From Lichenostomus cassidix (lineage: Eukaryota > Chordata > Aves > Passeriformes > Meliphagidae), in assembly GCA_008360975.2 (NCBI GenBank), contig CM039179.1, positions 48,490,359 through 48,554,358 on the forward strand: 64,000 nucleotides of DNA, given 5' to 3'. The position numbers and the translations under genes are program-made. Shown in pieces: positions 37,101 to 42,314 of the stretch. The first letter of the stretch is position 1; each line of letters opens with the position of its first letter. The notes beneath the pieces were generated by a model that ran no database searches, was not told the DNA's origin, and saw only the letters and a list, made by a program, of their open reading frames with translations.

Positions 37101-39295
37101 CAAGTCTCCAAGAAGAGACTAATATACCAATGCTTTTTCTCTCAGGATTGTGTAGATACAGAATTGAAAAATGACTGAATGCAATGTAGTTAGTGATATT
37201 CGGAGAATGTTCAGACAGCCATTGAAGAGAAATGGAAGTTTTAGAGTATTGTTTTCACCAAGTTATAATACTTCATTGCATGTGGGTTTATGTTACAGGT
37301 TGCTGTTGAGGTCTTTGGCCTGGTACAACAGTTGCTTCCTTCTGTGGCAGTTCTGAATCAGAAATATGCCCCTCCAGCATTTAACCCAAATCAGTCTACA
37401 GACAGCACCACTGGAAACCAGCCAGAGCAAGGGCTTTCAGCTTGCACTACCTCCAATCACTATGCTGTTGTAGAAAGTGAGCATCCCTACAAACCTGCCT
37501 CTGTTACGCACTATAAGGTGAGCACCGTTTCTAAGTGCACATGCTGCTTCATTAAAGCTTGACACATGAGTTTTCTTGAGTCAATGTTTGCTAGCTGAAA
37601 AATCATTGCCAAAGATAGTAATTAAGATTGTCCAATATAGGAGACAGTTCCTTGTATTATTGCTGTATGGCTTTCTGGACAAAACCCTTTCTCCATCAAG
37701 TATAGTGGAAACTAGTGAAGTTTTAACCCCCTAGTTCGGGTATCTGCTCTAAGTCCCTAAATTTGAATTGTCCTGGATTTTTATACTGTCATACACAGTT
37801 TCTTTGCTCTAGCTGTCGAGATTGCAGAAGTTTCAAGTCTTTACTTATATATTATATAATTATGTACCAGAATTTCTTACATAATGCTAAAACAATGTTT
37901 TGTAAAAATACCTAAAGTCAATTCTAGTCAAATTAACATCCAGAGGTAGCAAACCTATAATCAAGAGTCTGAAGAGGGCATTAATTACTGTTTCACTATT
38001 CCACTGCTTGTCCTGTGAGACAGCAAAACATTCACTGAAGAAAATATAGTTATGTAGTTATTAAGAAAATGTGATCATCCTGATGCAATAATGCTTACTT
38101 TTGTCCTAAAAGTTTATGGAGCATGTCTAAAGCCTTGGGTTTAGTGGTTATTGCATTTGAATTTCTGTAGCCATATGCTATTGTACTACAGGCCACATTC
38201 ACAAGTGGGATTCAGCTGCTCTGTACTTTTCTGGATTGCACAAAACATCTATTCAGTATGTTTGTTGAAGTTTGAGTGTAAAAAGGTATATGAGAGTTCA
38301 ATGTTTGTAGTAGTCTGTGGTTGTTTTGTTTAATGAACCTGCACAGAGTTCTTAAAAACAATCACAAGTGGTGTCAGCACAATACTTAATCAGAATATGA
38401 AGTTACAATACAGGATTCAAATTCAGTGAAGTGTAAAGTGCTTCCGGTGTGTATGTCTATTTCAAAGAATAAATTAGGTTAATGTTAATTCGAAGCATAT
38501 CAAAACAATTGTGCAGGATTACATAATTATATCACTTTTGTAGACTAAATTAGAGTTAAAACCAAATGGAAATGAAGAAATAAATGTAAAAAATACAAGC
38601 CAAGAACCCTAAAAGCTTGGACATAATTAAACTGTTGCTTTGTTTTAGGTGACTTTTCCTGAATGTGTCAGGTGGATAACTATAGAGTTTGACACTCAGT
38701 GTGGCACTGCTCAGTCAGAGGATGTTCTTCGTTTACTAATTCCTGTCAGAATTGCACAGAGCCTGGGATTTGGACCAAAGCATACTTCTGTTCATGAAAA
38801 CCTTAATTCATGGATAGAACTGAAAAAATTCTCTGGATCTTCAGGATGGCCTACCATGGTGTTAGTATTGCCAGGTAATAAATAAACACTGATGTAATTA
38901 ATACTAATGTGAGTCCCTAAAATAATTAAAGGAAGTTTGATTTTTCTGCAAAAGTATCTTAGCAAACAAAGTTGAAGAAGGATCTTTATCCAAGCTGGCA
39001 AGTTGATTATGTTTAAAGTAGTTTCTTGCTTGAAGTGTTGATCTTCTCTTTTTCCAATGGTTTGAATTCACAAGTTACATATAAAGGCAGGGTTTTATGT
39101 ATACTTATGTAAAAGTAATACACAAAAAGAGGAGGAATATATTAATTATTTAATTAATTTATCCTTTTACTTCAAGGGAATGAAGCTCTTTTTTCTCTGG
39201 AGACTGCATCAGACTATGTGAAAGATGAAAAAGCTTGTTTTTATGGTTTCAAATGTTATGCAATTGGATATGAATTTAGTCCAGGATCTGATGAG
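1027..39295 (+). CDS. MYCBP2: MYCBP2 (PAM/highwire-type E3 ubiquitin ligase), internal part, 25 exons
   Basis: Joining 25 exons gives about 1,276 uninterrupted codons that follow the order of vertebrate MYCBP2 as I know it, with small substitutions. The family protein is a roughly 4,600-residue neuronal and general E3 ligase. It controls axon growth and synapse formation by ubiquitinating targets such as DLK and NMNAT2, works with FBXO45/SKP1, and transfers ubiquitin through a C-terminal RING and tandem-cysteine relay that is not in this window. Visible here are RCC1-like repeats (local residues about 45-160), PHR domain 1 (about 362-515), a helical linker, and PHR domain 2 (about 843-1012). 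All exon phases agree. Twenty-two of the 24 internal introns are GT-AG and two are GC-AG. The gene is partial at both ends: upstream exons precede base 1, and the exon after 39295 is missing, with a 500 N gap following. Recognition rests on remembered family sequence, not a search. Confidence 0.97.
3412..3625 (-). mobile_element. CR1 LINE 3' fragment
   Basis: On the + strand this reads as the reverse complement of a CR1 3' end: ATGGAATGGTTTGGGTTGGAAGG, then accttaaagatcatt, then segments reading GGGACACCTTCCACTAGATC, CAGCCTGGCCTTGAACACTT and CTGTTCCAGTGCTTCATCAC. These are the familiar conserved blocks of avian CR1. The element is truncated and lies antisense to MYCBP2. The right edge is approximate because similarity fades past the CTCAAACTAAAGAAT block. 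Confidence 0.9.
7911..8083 (+). repeat. Inverted repeat arm A (pairs with 12642-12822)
   Basis: The sequence from GTCCAGTGTGGAGGCAGTTT to GAGCTGTGTAAGTAATTG is repeated as a reverse complement at 12642-12822. Most bases match; the differences are scattered substitutions, a 4-base indel and one indel of about a dozen bases. I do not recognise a repeat family. It lies 460 bp upstream of exon 2. Confidence 0.88.
8543..8662 (+). CDS. MYCBP2: MYCBP2 exon 2 (RCC1-like repeat)
   Basis: Bounded by TTGTTTATAG and CATTCAG|GTAAAA, 120 nt. It encodes an acidic/basic linker ([13 protein letters not shown]) and then the RCC1 signature VSCGFHHS, which continues into exon 3. The phase closes a split Asp codon at the start and leaves one base at the end. 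The 739 bp intron after it carries a CR1 fragment. Confidence 0.97.
8826..9080 (-). mobile_element. CR1 LINE 3' fragment
   Basis: Starts with ACATAGAATATCTTCAGTTA, a diverged CR1 terminus, followed by the typical blocks AAGGATCTGCAAGTCCAACT and CAAACACATCCTGAATTCTG and the GGAGCTTATTGCAGTGTCC / GTGAGGAGCCTTTTCCAGAT segments seen in avian CR1 tails. It lies antisense to MYCBP2 in the intron between exons 2 and 3. The right end is not sharp. Confidence 0.85.
9402..9483 (+). CDS. MYCBP2: MYCBP2 exon 3 (RCC1-like repeat)
   Basis: 82 nt between TTCTTTTTCAG and ATTCCAG|GTGAGC. It encodes [20 protein letters not shown] followed by GHGDVNS, a canonical RCC1 blade (G-x-V-Y-T-F-G with G-Q-L-G-H-G). 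It ends two bases into an Arg codon. The next intron (9484-15555) is 6.1 kb and contains the tRNA-CR1 SINE and the second inverted-repeat arm. Confidence 0.97.
9911..10062 (-). mobile_element. tRNA-Ile-headed SINE with CR1 tail (TguSINE1-like)
   Basis: Read on the minus strand, the element starts with a tRNA-like body (10062 down to 9992). It has an A-box segment TTAGCTCAG, an anticodon-arm region AGAGCACGGTGCTATTAAC and a B-box region GGTTGTGGGTTTGGTCCCC, closing with GGCCA. This follows tRNA-Ile(AAT) closely apart from point changes. It continues into a CR1 3' tail with GGGTCCCTTCCAACTCAGAA and a doubled ACAGAATATTC end. That chimeric layout matches the zebra finch SINE TguSINE1, from memory. 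It is mutated (anticodon position altered), so it is not a functional tRNA gene. Confidence 0.87.
11683..11712 (+). repeat. (GA)n followed by A-rich run
   Basis: A short GAGAGAGAGAGAGAGAG run, then GGAGGAAAAAAAAAAA, in the intron after exon 3. It is an imperfect purine-only microsatellite. Confidence 0.85.
12642..12822 (-). repeat. Inverted repeat arm B (pairs with 7911-8083)
   Basis: The reverse complement of this segment reads GTCCAATGTGGAGGCAGTTT through GAGCTGTGTAAGTAA, the same sequence as 7911-8083. It sits 3.2 kb downstream of exon 3, so the two arms bracket exons 2 and 3 in opposite orientation. Similarity fades outside both arms. Confidence 0.88.
15556..15673 (+). CDS. MYCBP2: MYCBP2 exon 4 (RCC1-like repeat)
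   Basis: 118 nt between TTCATATAG and TTTCTCA|GTAAGG. It encodes [16 protein letters not shown] and the RCC1 signature [20 protein letters not shown] ending FGSFS. It ends in phase 0. The following 2.0 kb intron (15674-17635) shows a 24 bp tandem duplication near 17.3 kb and nothing else I can name. Confidence 0.97.
17285..17330 (+). repeat. Two-copy 24 bp tandem duplication
   Basis: ATGTTGTGGGAAAATAATAC followed by TT occurs at 17285 and again at 17309 with no change, separated by two bases. It looks like a recent short tandem duplication. Confidence 0.93.
17636..17840 (+). CDS. MYCBP2: MYCBP2 exon 5 (RCC1-domain end), GC donor
   Basis: 205 nt after TTCTTTCTACAG. It encodes [20 protein letters not shown] and later [20 protein letters not shown] up to HIIG, which is strongly conserved MYCBP2. 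The donor is AATAG|GCAAGA, so the intron starts with GC, not GT. The codon split here (G + GT) is completed by exon 6 to Gly, then LVPAS as in the family. Reading past the GC runs into a stop after seven residues. No GT donor close by keeps the frame. Confidence 0.95.
17841..18185 (+). other. GC-AG intron (345 bp)
   Basis: Starts GCAAGA and ends CCCTGATTTAG. It is T-rich and short, with no other feature seen. The boundary is fixed by the family protein sequence on both sides. Confidence 0.85.
18186..18339 (+). CDS. MYCBP2: MYCBP2 exon 6, GC donor
   Basis: 154 nt encoding [20 protein letters not shown], then [18 protein letters not shown] and [11 protein letters not shown]. The Arg codon at the end is split AG|G, so the donor must be TTTGGAG|GCAAGT, a perfect GC-AG donor consensus. 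Using the GT four bases further on (GCAA|GTGTGA) adds four bases, shifts the frame and meets a stop (TAG) six codons into exon 7. The next intron (18340-20661, 2.3 kb) is plain T-rich sequence in which I see nothing else. Confidence 0.95.
20662..20834 (+). CDS. MYCBP2: MYCBP2 exon 7
   Basis: 173 nt between CCTGCCCCAG and ATTCTAG|GTATGC. It encodes [20 protein letters not shown] and [16 protein letters not shown], ending [10 protein letters not shown] plus a split Gly. This links the RCC1-like domain to the first PHR domain. The following 1.1 kb intron shows nothing of note. Confidence 0.96.
21924..22049 (+). CDS. MYCBP2: MYCBP2 exon 8 (leads into PHR1)
   Basis: 126 nt between TTCTTTTAG and TTTGAAA|GTACGT. 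It encodes [16 protein letters not shown], an acidic [20 protein letters not shown] helix, and NRFE plus a split Ser. The next intron is only 93 bp. Confidence 0.96.
22143..22270 (+). CDS. MYCBP2: MYCBP2 exon 9 (PHR domain 1 start)
   Basis: 128 nt between TTCCTACAG and ATAAAG|GTAGGG. It encodes [20 protein letters not shown] followed by [20 protein letters not shown], the glycine-rich opening strands of the PHR beta-sandwich found only in PAM/highwire/RPM-1-type proteins and some BTB proteins. This is the most diagnostic exon here. The 1.26 kb intron that follows holds a GC-rich LTR-like insertion. Confidence 0.98.
22376..22385. repeat. Left flanking direct repeat GTTTACTGTA
   Basis: Identical to 23023-23032 and placed directly outside the GC-rich insertion. 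It is the likely target-site duplication, though 10 bp is longer than the 4-6 bp usual for retroviral insertions. Confidence 0.7.
22387..23020 (-). mobile_element. Solo-LTR-like GC-rich insertion, antisense
   Basis: A 634 bp block, GC-rich and CpG-rich against an AT-rich intron. On the minus strand it starts TGGCGGGC and ends GGCGAACA (TG...CA). It carries TATA-like TTATAA at 22781-22776 and a polyadenylation signal AATAAA at 22665-22660, about 115 bp apart in the right order for U3-R-U5. The 10-base direct repeat GTTTACTGTA flanks it (22376-22385 and 23023-23032), with 1 and 2 extra bases next to the TG/CA ends. No gag, pol or env remains, so if retroviral it is a solo LTR. The 145-codon minus frame inside is probably chance in GC-rich sequence. 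Confidence 0.6.
23023..23032. repeat. Right flanking direct repeat GTTTACTGTA
   Basis: Partner of the repeat at 22376-22385 on the other side of the insertion. Confidence 0.7.
23527..23618 (+). CDS. MYCBP2: MYCBP2 exon 10 (PHR domain 1)
   Basis: 92 nt between TACTTCACCAG and GCTGCCAG|GTAAGA. It encodes [20 protein letters not shown] and [10 protein letters not shown] plus a split Arg, the acidic middle of PHR1. The next intron (946 bp) contains an AT-rich tandem duplication with a strong hairpin. Confidence 0.97.
24046..24163 (+). repeat. AT-rich two-copy tandem duplication (57 and 61 bp)
   Basis: Unit 1 (24046-24102) and unit 2 (24103-24163) share AATATATA-(T/C)-TCTATTACTTAAATA at the left and GAATATATATTCATTGTAAT plus TACTAAG at the right, differing mainly in the middle. 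Confidence 0.9.
24047..24085. repeat. Perfect 17 bp inverted repeat, 5 nt loop
   Basis: ATATATATTCTATTACT (24047-24063) is followed by TAAAT and then its exact reverse complement AGTAATAGAATATATAT (24069-24085). It could form a hairpin in RNA or a cruciform in DNA. It lies within unit 1 of the tandem duplication; unit 2 has lost the symmetry. Confidence 0.95.
24565..24699 (+). CDS. MYCBP2: MYCBP2 exon 11 (PHR domain 1)
   Basis: 135 nt between GCTTCTCCCAG and GATGATGG|GTAAAT. It encodes [20 protein letters not shown], then [20 protein letters not shown] and TTDD, conserved PHR core strands. An 82 bp intron follows. Confidence 0.97.
24782..24865 (+). CDS. MYCBP2: MYCBP2 exon 12 (PHR domain 1)
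   Basis: 84 nt between TTCTCTTTCAG and CTATACAG|GTAATA. It encodes [20 protein letters not shown] and QIPQLLY plus a split Arg, the late strands of PHR1. The 495 bp intron after it is AT-rich with T runs and shows nothing else. Confidence 0.97.
25361..25457 (+). CDS. MYCBP2: MYCBP2 exon 13 (end of PHR domain 1)
   Basis: 97 nt between GTTCTTCCAG and TCAGTG|GTGAGT. It encodes [20 protein letters not shown] and [15 protein letters not shown]1 ends here; the basic, Ser-rich tail links to the helical region. The 481 bp intron after it shows nothing of note. Confidence 0.96.
25939..26131 (+). CDS. MYCBP2: MYCBP2 exon 14 (linker helices)
   Basis: 193 nt between GTGCAATAG (a weak pyrimidine tract) and ATATCAG|GTATTC. 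It encodes [40 protein letters not shown] and [20 protein letters not shown], a helix-rich conserved stretch, and ends with a split Ala. The 630 bp intron shows a T run at 26416 and nothing else. Confidence 0.96.
26762..27036 (+). CDS. MYCBP2: MYCBP2 exon 15 (linker helices)
   Basis: 275 nt, the longest exon here, between TAATCTTCTAG and GACCAG|GTACAT. It encodes [40 protein letters not shown] and [20 protein letters not shown]. It is conserved MYCBP2 with no domain I can name. The 960 bp intron has a T17-like run at 27172-27188 and nothing else. Confidence 0.97.
27997..28218 (+). CDS. MYCBP2: MYCBP2 exon 16 (linker helices)
   Basis: 222 nt (74 codons, phase 0 at both ends) between CATGTCTTTAG and AGTCAG|GTTAGG. 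It encodes [40 protein letters not shown] and [15 protein letters not shown]. Because both ends are phase 0, skipping it would keep the frame. The 1.66 kb intron after it shows nothing I can name. Confidence 0.97.
29876..30067 (+). CDS. MYCBP2: MYCBP2 exon 17 (linker helices)
   Basis: 192 nt (64 codons, phase 0) between CTTCATATTGCAG and TCTGAG|GTAAAG. It encodes [40 protein letters not shown] and [20 protein letters not shown]. The 820 bp intron is AT-rich with no other feature seen. Confidence 0.97.
30888..31094 (+). CDS. MYCBP2: MYCBP2 exon 18 (PHR domain 2 start)
   Basis: 207 nt (69 codons, phase 0) between ACTTTCTACAG and GACGAT|GTAAGT. After [20 protein letters not shown] it encodes the second PHR opening: [20 protein letters not shown] and [20 protein letters not shown]. 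This parallels exon 9 and marks PHR2. The 747 bp intron shows nothing of note. Confidence 0.98.
31842..31973 (+). CDS. MYCBP2: MYCBP2 exon 19 (PHR domain 2)
   Basis: 132 nt (44 codons, phase 0) between CTTTGAATCAG and CTGAAG|GTAAGT. It encodes [40 protein letters not shown] and VPLK. The first residues are the most variable part compared with mammals as I remember them. The 531 bp intron shows nothing of note. Confidence 0.97.
32505..32683 (+). CDS. MYCBP2: MYCBP2 exon 20 (PHR domain 2)
   Basis: 179 nt between CTCCTTTTTAAG and TATTACAG|GTTTGT. It encodes [40 protein letters not shown] and [12 protein letters not shown] plus a split Arg, matching the end strands of PHR1 (QIPQLLYR). The 2.6 kb intron (32684-35306) includes a 22 bp palindrome and minus-strand open frames I cannot identify. 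Confidence 0.97.
34022..34043. repeat. 22 bp perfect palindrome
   Basis: TACAGTCGCAG followed at once by its exact reverse complement CTGCGACTGTA. It contains two CpG in AT-rich intron and a central CAGCTG E-box. No spacer is present, so it is self-complementary on both strands. Confidence 0.96.
35307..35449 (+). CDS. MYCBP2: MYCBP2 exon 21 (end of PHR domain 2)
   Basis: 143 nt between CTACTATCCAG and GTTGATG|GTAAGG. It encodes [40 protein letters not shown] and HRALAVD plus a split Ala. The 769 bp intron shows nothing of note. Confidence 0.97.
36219..36319 (+). CDS. MYCBP2: MYCBP2 exon 22
   Basis: 101 nt between ATCTTTACTTAG and CCCAAG|GTATGC. It encodes [20 protein letters not shown] and [14 protein letters not shown], a hydrophobic conserved stretch that is helical rather than membrane-spanning in this cytosolic protein. 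The 979 bp intron shows nothing of note. Confidence 0.97.
37299..37517 (+). CDS. MYCBP2: MYCBP2 exon 23
   Basis: 219 nt (73 codons, phase 0) between TATGTTACAG and TATAAG|GTGAGC. It encodes [40 protein letters not shown] and [14 protein letters not shown]. The polar Ser/Thr/Asn/Gln middle is probably a disordered loop. The 1.13 kb intron shows nothing of note. Confidence 0.97.
38649..38874 (+). CDS. MYCBP2: MYCBP2 exon 24
   Basis: 226 nt between TTTGTTTTAG and TTGCCAG|GTAATA. It encodes [40 protein letters not shown] and [19 protein letters not shown]. The W-x-x-I-x-F-D and W-P-x-M-V-L-x-L pattern suggests a beta-rich fold. I do not name the domain. A 302 bp intron follows with nothing of note. 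Confidence 0.97.
39177..39295 (+). CDS. MYCBP2: MYCBP2 exon 25, last found in window
   Basis: 119 nt between CTTTTACTTCAAG and GATGAG|GTAAGG. It encodes [20 protein letters not shown] and [19 protein letters not shown], ending in phase 0. In the family the protein continues with a GVIQLEKELANLGG-type segment. I cannot find that on the + strand in 39296-40202 or after the N gap. Confidence 0.97.
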
Positions 39296-40202
39296 GTAAG
39301 GAAAAAATTAGATAGTTGTAATTTCTGCAGCTAATAAATCTCCCCTGTAAGGCTATTTCTTGAGAGTAAAAGTATTTGTATTTCCACTTATGACTAAGTT
39401 ATATCTGAAATATTTTTAGATTAATTTTATAAAAGTTTTAACATTTTTTGTTAAAGACATTCTTTATTTGGAATTCTTTTATCAGGATATTATTGGAATG
39501 GCTTTTTGCTTGTTTTGTGGCAGTCTGTAAATATATAGCATGGTTGTATCTTGTATGTCAATGAGCTATAAGATTTCCTGAAATTCTGACCTACACTTGC
39601 ATCAGAAATCCAAGGGTTAGGGGCTTTCAGTGATTAGTATTTTACTGTCACTGTCGATAGAATGACATACTTGCATTATTTTTCCTGTGCTTGCTTACCC
39701 CAGAACTCTGACTCCTTGGAAATGCTGTGCTCATATAGGCTGCCTCAGGTTTTACCCAGTGGTCTCCTCATTTTGCTTTTAAGGACATGAATCATTTCCA
39801 CCACTGTTTATTGCAAAGGGAAAATTAAATTCCTTCATGTCCTTCATCCAGTGCTTTCTTTTGGCTTATTTTGAGAGATTACTGAAAACACTTAGTATAT
39901 TTTATAATAATTCCAGAAGAATAAGTCTTCCCTTATCCTGGGAGTCTTTGGGCCTGTTAGTTCATGTGAACTTCACAAAGTCTGCATCTTGCTTACGCTA
40001 CAACCCTCACAGAAGATCTACCTCATCTTATTTCTGGGTTTTACTCAAGCTAACTCCTATCTTTAGGTTTTCAGAATGTCAGGTTCTTCGGAATTTCTTC
40101 ACATATCAGAAAAGAAAACATATCTCTCATCTAAAGAAAAGTTTTAAGTAATTGTTTTCAAACATACCTTTTTATTCTAAAAATTTTGGTACACTGTCCT
40201 GT
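39296..40202 (+). other. MYCBP2 intron start, no exon seen
   Basis: T-rich intron-like sequence from the GTAAGG donor to the edge of the assembly gap. The open frame at 39837-40151 has no splice context or similarity to anything I know. Confidence 0.75.
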
Positions 40203-40702
40203 NNNNNNNNNNNNNNNNNNNNNNNNNNNNNNNNNNNNNNNNNNNNNNNNNNNNNNNNNNNNNNNNNNNNNNNNNNNNNNNNNNNNNNNNNNNNNNNNNN
40301 NNNNNNNNNNNNNNNNNNNNNNNNNNNNNNNNNNNNNNNNNNNNNNNNNNNNNNNNNNNNNNNNNNNNNNNNNNNNNNNNNNNNNNNNNNNNNNNNNNNN
40401 NNNNNNNNNNNNNNNNNNNNNNNNNNNNNNNNNNNNNNNNNNNNNNNNNNNNNNNNNNNNNNNNNNNNNNNNNNNNNNNNNNNNNNNNNNNNNNNNNNNN
40501 NNNNNNNNNNNNNNNNNNNNNNNNNNNNNNNNNNNNNNNNNNNNNNNNNNNNNNNNNNNNNNNNNNNNNNNNNNNNNNNNNNNNNNNNNNNNNNNNNNNN
40601 NNNNNNNNNNNNNNNNNNNNNNNNNNNNNNNNNNNNNNNNNNNNNNNNNNNNNNNNNNNNNNNNNNNNNNNNNNNNNNNNNNNNNNNNNNNNNNNNNNNN
40701 NN
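40203..40702. other. Assembly gap, 500 N
   Basis: Exactly 500 N in a row, a placeholder-like length. The true size of the missing sequence cannot be told from it. Confidence 0.99.
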
Positions 40703-40932
40703 ACTCTGATGTAACTGAGAGCAGACCATGCCCTCTTGGGACCTAACTGTTCCCTTTTACGAGAAAAATACTGCTCTTTCAGAAAGCATGAAAACAGTTT
40801 CCTGTTGGCTTATGTCCTATTCACCCCAAACAGAGCTCAGGGGGCAGACCAACACCATCCACCTGGCCACTCAATACCTTCACACAACCTCTGGCCACCG
40901 ATGTCCCTTCTCCCCACCTGCCAACAGCTCCC

Positions 40933-41000
40933 TCAGAATCACAGAATCAACTGCGTTGGAAAAGACCTCTGGGATCATCAAGTCTGACCTAAGTGATGAC
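40933..41000 (-). mobile_element. CR1 LINE 3' tail
   Basis: TCAGAATCACAGAATCAACT, then GCGTTGGAAAAGACCTCTGG and GATCATCAAGTCTGACCTAA, the reverse complement of a CR1 3' end. It is short and truncated. The right edge is approximate. Confidence 0.87.
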
Positions 41001-41957
41001 AGGACTGTCATCACCTTGTTGGGGAAGTTGTCTGGTTCACGGGTGTAGTTTTCTGTGTTTTAGTAAGACCCTGAGTAAACGATAGGTGGCCTCCTGGTGC
41101 TGTGAAGTGAATAGACGGGCATAAACTACCATGGTTTGAAAAGGGGAATTCTCTGTGGAAAGAGATTTATTGGCACACAGAGCTTTGGAGCACAAGTCCC
41201 ACTAGGCAGGTCTGAATGAAAAAACAGTGGGCTAAACTCCTCCTCACTGATGCACTCCTGTGCTGGGAAGGCTTCTTTTCAAGGTCAGTTACTCCTCTAG
41301 TTTGAGGAGAGCAAGAATAGAGGAGAAGCATGGCTAGTGTACCTCAGACAACAATTATGTTTTATGGACTGCAAGTAACCCAGTGCTAATTCCTCATCTC
41401 TTTAACAATCCCTTAATTTGAAAGGCTGGTAATAAAAGGTCTTTACTTTGTTGATGCTTTTAATAAAATATCACAGGTGAAAGAAAGGAAAGGGTTCTCA
41501 GCTAACTGTGTTTGTAGACGGGGATCTTAGCATACAGACGGATACACAGACTTTTGCCCATCCAGACTGAAAAGTAACTTGAGCACTGAAGTTTCACTGT
41601 CTCCAGGGGGAAGAGCACCATTTCTCTCTTTCTGTCCACAAAAGAATTGCACCATGGCAAAGTTTCCTTTTCATAGCCCAAGTTTTCCCTTGTTTTCCTA
41701 AAGCTAAACCTTAGGGTGTGTTATGAATGCCAGACCTTACCTTGCTGTACTGTGCCACTTTGTGGCAGACGTCGGTGCTGGTACCCAGGAGCCCCACGCC
41801 AAGAGTATCCAGAATCATTCGCTTACTTCTCTGAATTACTTGATCTGTCAACTGATTTGCATTCAAACCATGAATCACCTTGGCAAAATTTCCTGTAATT
41901 GTCTGGGAAGGGAAAAAAAAGAAGTAGACACTTCTCTACATTTAAAGTAAACACTCT
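41001..41957. other. No gene seen
   Basis: Mixed-composition noncoding sequence. It includes an AGAGATTTATTGGCAC stretch near 41162 (AATAAA on the minus strand) that could be a decayed LTR, but no boundaries can be found. Confidence 0.5.
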
Positions 41958-42011
41958 TTTTTGTTTTCTTTCCTCTTCTTTTTTTCTTTTCCTCTTTTTT
42001 TTTTTCTTCCA
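41957..42011 (+). repeat. Polypyrimidine tract
   Basis: About 55 bases made of T and C with a single G, ending CTTCCAG. It looks like a long branch-to-acceptor tract, but no credible coding sequence follows. Confidence 0.8.
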
Positions 42012-42287
42012 GTTTTGGGTTACTGCCTAGCATGCTGGCCATTTGTGTTGCCCTGCCCCTGTTTACGTGAATTGCATCAGCAAAACTGAGGTTTGAATTC
42101 TTCCTCTTTTTATTCCCAGAAATGTCACTGTGTTATTTATATTTTATTTATGCTTTCATCATTATCCTTTTCTGTTCTGTATTTCTTCTGCTTTCTCCCT
42201 GAGTCTTTGAGAGTATGCACTGCAGGTGCTATAACCATGGAAGATTATCATCTCTATCTCATCTCCATCTCTGTCTCTAATGACTAT

Positions 42288-42314
42288 TCTCTCTCTCTCT
42301 CTCACACACACACA
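42288..42314 (+). repeat. (TC)n(AC)n compound microsatellite
   Basis: TCTCTCTCTCTCTCTC followed directly by ACACACACACAC. A short compound dinucleotide repeat. Confidence 0.95.

Noticed and set aside
40152..40746. Long open frames of about 185 codons on both strands
   Set aside because: They are made of N; the assembly gap has no stops to read.
41150..41330. A second LTR on the minus strand
   Set aside because: Only an AATAAA-like signal in a similar context was seen; no ends, TATA or target duplication could be found.
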